A stretch of 64,000 bases of DNA from NCBI RefSeq assembly GCF_000284415.1, contig NC_017059.1:2247834-2311833 (forward strand), given 5' to 3'. Shown in pieces: positions 58,614 to 64,000 of this stretch. Within the stretch, counting starts at the first letter, position 1. The number at the start of each line of letters is the position of its first letter. Source of the stretch: Pararhodospirillum photometricum DSM 122. GTDB taxonomy: Bacteria; Pseudomonadota; Alphaproteobacteria; Rhodospirillales; Rhodospirillaceae. A program made the position numbers and the translations under genes. Under the pieces are notes generated by a model that ran no database searches, was not told the DNA's origin, and saw nothing but the letters and a program-made list of their open reading frames with translations.

Positions 58614-59975
58614 ATGAGTGACAGCACCAAATACCTTCTGCCGGAAGAGCAGATGCCCAAGGCTTGGTACAACCTCGCTGCGGACTTCCCCCAGCCGGTG
58701 CCGCCGCCTCTTCACCCCGGCACGATGAAGCCGGTGACGCCCGACGATCTCGCTCCGATCTTCCCCAACGCGGTGATCGAGCAGGAGATGAGTCTGGAGC
58801 GCTGGATCGACATCCCGGAGCCTGTGCGTGAAATCTACCGTTTGTGGCGTCCCTCGCCCCTGATCCGGGCCCGGCGCCTGGAGAAGGCCCTCGATACCCC
58901 CGCCAAGATCTTCTTCAAGTATGAAGGGGTGAGCCCGGCGGGCAGCCACAAGCCGAACACGGCGGTGCCCCAGGCCTTCTACAACAAGCAAGAAGGCGTC
59001 AAGCACCTCTCGACCGAGACCGGCGCCGGTCAGTGGGGCAGCTCGCTGGCGTTTGCCGGCTCGCTGTTCGGGCTGGAAGTGTCGGTGTACATGGTGAAGG
59101 TCTCCTATCACCAGAAGCCCTACCGCCGCGCCTTGATGGAAACCTATGGCGCGAGCTGTGTGCCCAGCCCCTCGCCGCTGACCAACGCCGGGCGCGCCAT
59201 CTTGGCCCAGGACCCCGACTCCAACGGCTCGCTCGGCATCGCCATTTCCGAGGCGGTCGAGGTCGCGGCCAGCCGCGATGACACCAAGTATGCCCTGGGC
59301 AGCGTGCTCAACCACGTGTGCTTGCATCAGACCATCATCGGCGAAGAGGCGATGCTCCAGCTCGCCATGGCCGATGCCGAGCCCGATGTGGTCATCGCCT
59401 GCACCGGCGGCGGCTCCAACTTCGCTGGTCTGGCTTTCCCTTATGTGCGCGAGAAGCTGAAGGGCAGCAAGGTGCGAATCCTGGGCGTCGAGCCGGCCTC
59501 GTGTCCGACTCTCACCCGGGGCCGCTATGCCTATGACTTCGGCGACACCGGCAAACTGACGCCGCTCGTCAAGATGCACACCCTGGGCGCGACCTTCATG
59601 CCCCCCGGCTCCCACGCCGGCGGCCTGCGCTACCACGGCATGGCGCCGATGGTCAGTCATGTGAAGGAACTGGGCCTGATGGAGGCGCGCTCCTTCCACC
59701 AGACCGAATGCTTCGCCGCCGCCGTGCAGTTCGCCCGGGCCGAGGGCATTGTTCCCGCCCCGGAATCCTCGCACGCCGTCAAGGGCGCCATCGAGGAAGC
59801 CCTGCGCTGCAAGGCCGAAGGCCGGGCCGAGACGATTTTGTTCAACCTCTCGGGTCACGGTCACTTCGACATGCAGGCCTACACCGACTATTTCGGCGGT
59901 CGCCTGATCGACCCGCAGTTCGAGGAAAGCCTGCTGGAAGAGGCCCTGGCCTACCTGCCGCAAATCCCCGACTAA
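58614..59975 (+). CDS. TrpB2-type tryptophan synthase beta-like protein
   Basis: 453 residues, longer than TrpB1 (about 400). The PLP lysine lies in [35 protein letters not shown] and [18 protein letters not shown] (phosphate loop) are of the TrpB2 type. It converts indole and serine to tryptophan without TrpA. ATG 58614 is chosen after GAGGG; the open frame back to 57081 is antisense to bciB and is rejected. No other trp gene is nearby. Confidence 0.9.
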   Translation: MSDSTKYLLPEEQMPKAWYNLAADFPQPVPPPLHPGTMKPVTPDDLAPIFPNAVIEQEMSLERWIDIPEPVREIYRLWRPSPLIRARRLEKALDTPAKIFFKYEGVSPAGSHKPNTAVPQAFYNKQEGVKHLSTETGAGQWGSSLAFAGSLFGLEVSVYMVKVSYHQKPYRRALMETYGASCVPSPSPLTNAGRAILAQDPDSNGSLGIAISEAVEVAASRDDTKYALGSVLNHVCLHQTIIGEEAMLQLAMADAEPDVVIACTGGGSNFAGLAFPYVREKLKGSKVRILGVEPASCPTLTRGRYAYDFGDTGKLTPLVKMHTLGATFMPPGSHAGGLRYHGMAPMVSHVKELGLMEARSFHQTECFAAAVQFARAEGIVPAPESSHAVKGAIEEALRCKAEGRAETILFNLSGHGHFDMQAYTDYFGGRLIDPQFEESLLEEALAYLPQIPD

Positions 59976-59977
59976 AC

Positions 59978-60012
59978 GAGGGGTCTGGGGAGGCCCGCCT
60001 CCCCAGCCTTCC
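59978..60012. repeat. Family S repeat, single copy
   Basis: Reverse-orientation unit with centre GCCCGCC, between the convergent trpB2 and binding-protein genes. Confidence 0.85.
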
Positions 60013-60014
60013 TT

Positions 60015-61577
60015 TTATGTTCCCGCCCGCACATAGGTAACGGCCCGCACATCGAGCACACCATCGGCCCGGATCGGCAGCCGGATCCGGTCGCGCTTGC
60101 CCCAGACCACCGGGGGATTGAGCAAGGGAACATAGGCAAGGTCGTCGCGCACCATCAGCATGGCCCGCGCGGCGAAGGCTTGGCGCTGCACCGGGTCGGT
60201 GGTCACGTTGAGACGGCGGATCAGGCGGTCCGCTTCTTCGTTGCAATAGCCGCCAAGATTGAGCGCGCCCGGTCCCGGCTCGGCGGCCTCCCCCGGACGG
60301 GTCGCCTGGGGACAGGCGGCAAGCGACGACAAACTGGCCCCGATCTCCAAGGTGGCCGGCTGCCAGCCCAGCAGATAAAACCGGCTTTCCCGTCGCAAGA
60401 TCTTGTCAAAATACCCCTCGGCCGGCTGGGTCGCCACACGGATGGGCAAGCCGGCCTGGGTCAGCATATCAGCGACCGCGCCGCACAGGCTGGCATCGTG
60501 GGCATAGTGGCCGCTGGGGCAGTCAAGGGTCAGGGGAGAGGGACGGCCCGCCGGCCCGGCGAGGCTGCGGGCCCGGGCCGGATCCGGGGCCGGGCGCATT
60601 CCCACCGCCCGGGGGAAGCCGGCGATGGCCGGGCTGGCGATGATCGCCGCCGGGGTGGCCATGCCATTGTAGAAGCGTCGGTTCAGGGCCTCGACATCGA
60701 CCGCCCGCAACACCGCTTCCCGTATTTTTTGGTCGCGAAACGGCGAGCCCGCCGATACCACATCCATGCCCAGGATCAAGGTTCGGGCGCCGCCGCTGGT
60801 GAGAGGCTCGACCCCGGCGGCGTTGCGCAAGGCCGGGAGGGCCTCGGGATCAAGGTCAAGGGCGATGTCCACCCGGTCTTCCATCAAGAAGCGCAGGCGC
60901 TCGGCAGGGCTGGCGGCGGGATAAAACGCCGCCGAGGTCAGGGCCGGGTCAAGGCGATCCCACCACAGGGGATTGACATCAAAGGTAATGGGGCCGTTGG
61001 GGGTGAAAGACGTCACCACGAAGGGCCCGGTGCCATTGGCCTTGGTGCTCTCGGGCTTGGCGTCGGGCCCCATCTGGTCGCGCGGGGCGATGGGGACCAG
61101 GGCCAAGCGCTCGGGCAGGTCGGGGATCGGATGGGTGGTGAACAGGTCTACGGTTTGGCTGTCAACGGGTTTGACCCGGCGCACCCCGGCCAGCAGGTCG
61201 GCCAGGGCCGAGCCGGGGCCCCGGGCGTGATCGAGGGAGGCCACCACGTCCTCGACCTCGAACGGCGCCCCGTTATGAAAACGCACCCCTCGGCGCACGC
61301 TGAAGCGCCAGCGGGTGTCCGTCAGGGAGCGCCAACTGGTCGCCAGTCCGGGTTCCAGGGTCAGGGCGGGGGTGCGTCGGGTCAGGCCCTCGTACACGGT
61401 GGCCAAGAGCCCTTGCTGGTCTTGGCCGGGCAGGGCGTGGGGGGCGAGGGTGGGCAGGCCGGTGGGCGCTGTCCAGCGCAGTTCGGCGGCAAAGGCCGGA
61501 CCAGCGCCCAGAAGCGCGGCGAGGCCCAGGCTAGCGGCAAGAAAAACGCTGATGGGACGACGGATGGCGCGAGCCAT
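60015..61577 (-). CDS. Family 5 (peptide/nickel-type) ABC transporter substrate-binding protein
   Basis: 520 residues. The signal peptide (MARAIRRPISVFLAASLGLA to about residue 30, ending AFA) is followed by the family 5 pattern: LATVYEGLTRRTPALTLEPG, ATSWRSLTDTRWRFSVRRGV and FHNGAPFEVEDVVASLDHAR. It probably binds peptides or similar solutes in the periplasm. No permease or ATPase genes are adjacent, so it is an orphan component. ATG 61577 has GGGAGAG upstream; the frame continues to 61925 through repeat DNA and is rejected. Confidence 0.88.
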   Translation of the reverse strand: MARAIRRPISVFLAASLGLAALLGAGPAFAAELRWTAPTGLPTLAPHALPGQDQQGLLATVYEGLTRRTPALTLEPGLATSWRSLTDTRWRFSVRRGVRFHNGAPFEVEDVVASLDHARGPGSALADLLAGVRRVKPVDSQTVDLFTTHPIPDLPERLALVPIAPRDQMGPDAKPESTKANGTGPFVVTSFTPNGPITFDVNPLWWDRLDPALTSAAFYPAASPAERLRFLMEDRVDIALDLDPEALPALRNAAGVEPLTSGGARTLILGMDVVSAGSPFRDQKIREAVLRAVDVEALNRRFYNGMATPAAIIASPAIAGFPRAVGMRPAPDPARARSLAGPAGRPSPLTLDCPSGHYAHDASLCGAVADMLTQAGLPIRVATQPAEGYFDKILRRESRFYLLGWQPATLEIGASLSSLAACPQATRPGEAAEPGPGALNLGGYCNEEADRLIRRLNVTTDPVQRQAFAARAMLMVRDDLAYVPLLNPPVVWGKRDRIRLPIRADGVLDVRAVTYVRAGT

Positions 61578-61669
61578 GATGCTCTCTCCCGGTTTGCCCA
61601 GCCCTTGACAAGAATAGCGCATCTTTTTCCTGGGGCTCAATCCTTGGGATGCGGGGGAGCCGGAAAGAT

Positions 61670-61777
61670 AAGGCTGGGGAGGCTGGCCTCCCCAGACCCC
61701 ACAGCCATGCAGGCCCCTTCGCAGGCGGCACGCCCTCAGGAACGAGGGGTCTGGGGAGGCCAGCCTCCCCAGCCTTT
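61670..61777. repeat. Family S repeat, inverted pair
   Basis: Units at 61670-61700 and 61744-61777, exact inverse copies over the stem with centre GCTGGCC. They occupy the 346-base divergent gap between the binding-protein and deacylase genes; the rest of the gap shows no gene. Confidence 0.88.
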
Positions 61778-61923
61778 CTTTAAGCCCGCTCAAGCCCTTT
61801 CCTCCCTTGGTCTGGAGTTTTGTCGCGGGACCCTGGAAAAGCCCTCGGGCTGTCGCTATCGTGCCCACGAACGCCAGTACACCAAACCAACCGGCGGCGG
61901 ATGCGGCAAGCGAGGGAGAGACC

Positions 61924-62559
61924 ATGCGTTTTCGTGCTCTGATAGGGGTCAGTCTGGCGGCGGCCCTGGCGGCGGCCCCGGTGGCCCGACCCGCCCATGC
62001 CGATCAGGCCTTCAATCTGATCTGGATGTCGAGCGCGGCCCTGCTGGCGGCCGGTGCAGTCGGCGATCTGGTGCGCGGCAACGACATCTCGTCCAACACC
62101 ATGCCGCGCGAGGTGGACCTGCTGACCTTTGGCGCCGGCATGCACAATGTCTGGTCGGACAACGAGGACGACGGCAAGCTGCGTTCCGCCCTGGCGCGCT
62201 TCGAGTACCGCCCCAGCTACTATCTGTGGATTACCCATCCCATCGCCGGCATTGAGGTAACGTCGAAGGGCGCCACCTATCTCTATGGCGGCTTCATGGC
62301 CGATGTGCGCTTTGGCAAACACTTCATCGTGTCGCCGAGTGCTGCCGTGGGCTGGTATAACCAGGGCGACGACCGCGAGATGGGCTCTCCCTTGGAGTTT
62401 CGCACCGGTCTTGAAGCCGCGTGGCGCTTTGACGACGGCTTGCGCGTCGGCGCGGCCTTTCACCATCTGTCCAATGCCGATCTTGGGGAGTCCAACCCCG
62501 GCGTCGAGGAAGCGACTCTCAATGTTTCCCTGCCGATCCAGTATTTCGTCGGACGTTGA
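61924..62559 (+). CDS. PagL-like lipid A 3-O-deacylase (acyloxyacyl hydrolase family)
   Basis: 211 residues with a signal peptide (about 1-26, ending AHA) and a beta-barrel-like remainder. The active-site segment FHHLSNADLGESNPGVEE gives H181, S183 and E195, in the H-x-S...E spacing of PagL. It would trim the 3-O acyl chain of lipid A in the outer membrane. ATG 61924 follows GAGGGAGAGACC. It is divergent from the family 5 binding protein. Confidence 0.83.
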   Translation: MRFRALIGVSLAAALAAAPVARPAHADQAFNLIWMSSAALLAAGAVGDLVRGNDISSNTMPREVDLLTFGAGMHNVWSDNEDDGKLRSALARFEYRPSYYLWITHPIAGIEVTSKGATYLYGGFMADVRFGKHFIVSPSAAVGWYNQGDDREMGSPLEFRTGLEAAWRFDDGLRVGAAFHHLSNADLGESNPGVEEATLNVSLPIQYFVGR

Positions 62560-62703
62560 CCGAATTAGGGCAAAAAGGCTTTGACTCTCGGCCAGGGGGC
62601 TCATAAGGTCCCGGCCTTCCTTTCCTGAAAAAGGGCCGGCGTGCCGGTCGGGGCTTTCGGGTTCCGTCGCGCGCCTCGGCCAGATCCGTTAAAGGGCTGA
62701 CCT

Positions 62704-62829
62704 ATGCGTGTTCGGAATTCCTTGAAGTCGGCCAAGGTGCGCGACAAGAACTGCCGCATCGTGCGCCGTAAAGGCCGCGTTCTTGTGATCAACAAGAAGA
62801 ACCCCCGGCTGAAGACCCGCCAGGGCTAA
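62704..62829 (+). CDS. rpmJ: 50S ribosomal protein L36
   Basis: 41 residues starting [20 protein letters not shown], then [21 protein letters not shown], clearly bL36. It has only one Cys and so is of the C-minus type that does not bind zinc. It stands alone, far from the main ribosomal operon, and ends at a strong hairpin. Confidence 0.95.
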   Translation: MRVRNSLKSAKVRDKNCRIVRRKGRVLVINKKNPRLKTRQG

Positions 62830-62886
62830 GGCCGTTTCCGTCGGGACTTTGTTTGGGTCCCGGCGGCTTTTGACTTGCCAAGCTCA

Positions 62887-62930
62887 CACGGCCCCCGACC
62901 GGTTGACTCCGGTTGGGGGCCGTGTGTTTT
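62887..62930 (+). terminator. Strong hairpin terminator after rpmJ
   Basis: CACGGCCCCCGACCGG pairs with CCGGTTGGGGGCCGTG around TTGACT, followed by TGTTTT. The stem is about 16 bp with one GT pair, a classical intrinsic terminator. Confidence 0.85.
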
Positions 62931-62937
62931 CGCGACC

Positions 62938-62974
62938 GAGGGGTCTGGGCAGGCCGCGCCTCCCCAGCCTTCCT
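62938..62974. repeat. Family S repeat, single copy
   Basis: Reverse-orientation unit with GGGCAGGCCGCGCC in place of GGGGAGGC in one arm, between the rpmJ terminator and the end of leuA. Confidence 0.82.
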
Positions 62975-62978
62975 TTTT

Positions 62979-64000
62979 TTACGCGTCGCCCAACACCGCA
63001 TTCGCGGCACTGACCACCGCCCGCAAGGCGGCAAGCGTGGTGTCGGTATCGAGGCCCACGCCAAACACGCTCCGGCCCCCGGCCGCCTCGGCCTCTAAAA
63101 AGGCGATCGCCCGCGCCTCGGCCCCACGCTCCAGACTCTGCTCACTAAACGCCCGCACCGACAGGCACACACCCACCGACGCCAAGGCCGCCAGCGCACT
63201 GGACAGCGAGCCATTGCCCCGACCCTCCACCGCGTACGGCGGCTCCTGACCGCGGCTCACCGTCCCGCGAAACACACAGGTCTCCCCATCCCGGCTCAGG
63301 TGGTGGTCGATCAGGCGCAAAGCCGGGCTGTCCTCGACGAAATAAGCGCGGGCAAACAAGGCACAGACCGCCTCGGCGTCCAACTCGCCGCCCTGGGCGT
63401 CGGCCAAGGCCTGCACCCGCCGGCCAAAGTCGGCTTGCAGCCCCTTGGGCAAGCTGACCCCCAAGGCGCGCTCGACCACCCAGGCGGCGCCCCCCTTGCC
63501 CGACTGGCTGTTGACCCGGATCACCGCTTCGTAGGAGCGCCCGACGTCAGCGGGATCAAGGGGGAGGTAGGGGATCTCCCATCGCGCCTCGCCCCGCGCC
63601 TCGCGTGCCGCAAAGCCCTTGCGAATGGCGTCTTGGTGCGAGCCGGAAAAGGCCGTGTAGACCAGCGCGCCGGCGTAAGGATGGCGGGCCGGCACCGGCA
63701 GGCCGGTACACCACTCCAGCACCTCCTTGACCTCGTCGAGCGCCGAGAAATCAAGGCCCGGGTCAATCCCCTGGGTATAAAGGTTGAGGGCCAGGGTCAG
63801 CAGATCGACGTTGCCGGTGCGCTCGCCATTGCCAAACAAACAGCCCTCGATCCGCTCGGCCCCGGCCAGCAAGGCCTGCTCCGCCGTGGCGACCGCCGTG
63901 CCCCGGTCGTTGTGGGGGTGGACCGAGAGGGTGACGTGCTCGCGCGAGGACAGGTGGCGGTGAAACCACTCGATCTGGTCGGCAAAGGCGTTGGGCATTG
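62979..64000 (-). CDS. leuA: 2-isopropylmalate synthase (5' end outside window)
   Basis: The C-terminal 340 or so residues of a LeuA of the longer (type 2) class. The metal-binding HPHNDRGTAVATAEQALLAG and GCLFGNGERTGNVDLLTLAL lie in the barrel; the regulatory domain follows, with VFGVGLDTDTTLAALRAVVS at the end. It starts leucine synthesis from 2-oxoisovalerate and acetyl-CoA. The start lies beyond position 64000. Confidence 0.93.
   Translation of the reverse strand, partial: MPNAFADQIEWFHRHLSSREHVTLSVHPHNDRGTAVATAEQALLAGAERIEGCLFGNGERTGNVDLLTLALNLYTQGIDPGLDFSALDEVKEVLEWCTGLPVPARHPYAGALVYTAFSGSHQDAIRKGFAAREARGEARWEIPYLPLDPADVGRSYEAVIRVNSQSGKGGAAWVVERALGVSLPKGLQADFGRRVQALADAQGGELDAEAVCALFARAYFVEDSPALRLIDHHLSRDGETCVFRGTVSRGQEPPYAVEGRGNGSLSSALAALASVGVCLSVRAFSEQSLERGAEARAIAFLEAEAAGGRSVFGVGLDTDTTLAALRAVVSAANAVLGDA

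Noticed and set aside
61578-61925. N-terminal extension of the family 5 binding protein
   Set aside because: It reads through a repeat pair and removes the signal peptide from the N-terminus.

Overview
The window is high-GC DNA with tightly packed genes in short operons. It reads as a chromosomal segment of a purple non-sulfur alphaproteobacterium of the Rhodospirillaceae, most like Rhodospirillum/Pararhodospirillum (inference; the species cannot be proved from the sequence alone). Supporting signs are the alphaproteobacterial order rplU-rpmA-obg-proB-proA-nadD-rsfS-rlmH, ubiquinone genes (coq7, COQ9, ubiX, a long-chain polyprenyl synthase), an FnrL-type regulator next to cbb3 oxidase assembly genes, and a BciB-type divinyl chlorophyllide reductase, which implies bacteriochlorophyll synthesis.

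Layout. 1-3.3 kb: RluD-like pseudouridine synthase (partial), a DUF6476-like membrane protein, a JAMM metalloprotease and an NtrC-type regulator. 3.6-8 kb: a complete polyamine-type ABC transporter. 8-11.3 kb: COQ9, peptide deformylase, rpsU and a molybdate-like ModB/ModC pair. 11.3-14.3 kb: 2-oxoglutarate dehydrogenase E1. 14.7-20.6 kb: the rplU-to-rlmH housekeeping block. 20.7-21.1 kb: two identical tRNA-Pro(CGG) genes in tandem. 21-26.5 kb: polyprenyl synthase, TrmN6-like methyltransferase and glyQS. 26.5-33.2 kb: ppdK, meaB, an LptF-like permease and an MsbA-like exporter. 33.2-36.1 kb: an accessory-looking minus-strand block with a DMT transporter, two tiny paralogous genes and a degenerate nucleotidyltransferase-like gene. 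36.4-43.9 kb: thioredoxin-like gene, ubiX, ccoG-ccoH-ccoI-ccoS, fnr and holC. 44-49.3 kb: a 568-residue unknown protein, then a two-component locus whose kinase appears fused to a FliK-like tail. 49.4-52.6 kb: iorAB and coq7. 52.7-55.8 kb: a membrane/glycosyltransferase module. 55.9-64 kb: dsbB, aat, bciB, trpB2, a peptide-type binding protein, a PagL-like deacylase, rpmJ and leuA (partial).

Two families of palindromic intergenic repeats punctuate the window. The common one (about 34 bp, roughly 20 loci) often occurs as inverted pairs whose two members share the same private variants. The rarer one carries hairpins with arms of up to 29 bp.

Three conserved genes (ppdK, meaB, ccoG) are each broken by one extra base. 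Two more (the NtrC-type regulator and rsfS) have a C-homopolymer that puts the best ATG out of frame. Sequencing error is the simplest explanation for these five.

The best candidates for something undescribed are the tandem 51- and 54-residue paralogues with a palindrome inside their promoter, the neighbouring nucleotidyltransferase-like protein with lost catalytic acids, the kinase/FliK chimera, and the mirror-paired repeats.
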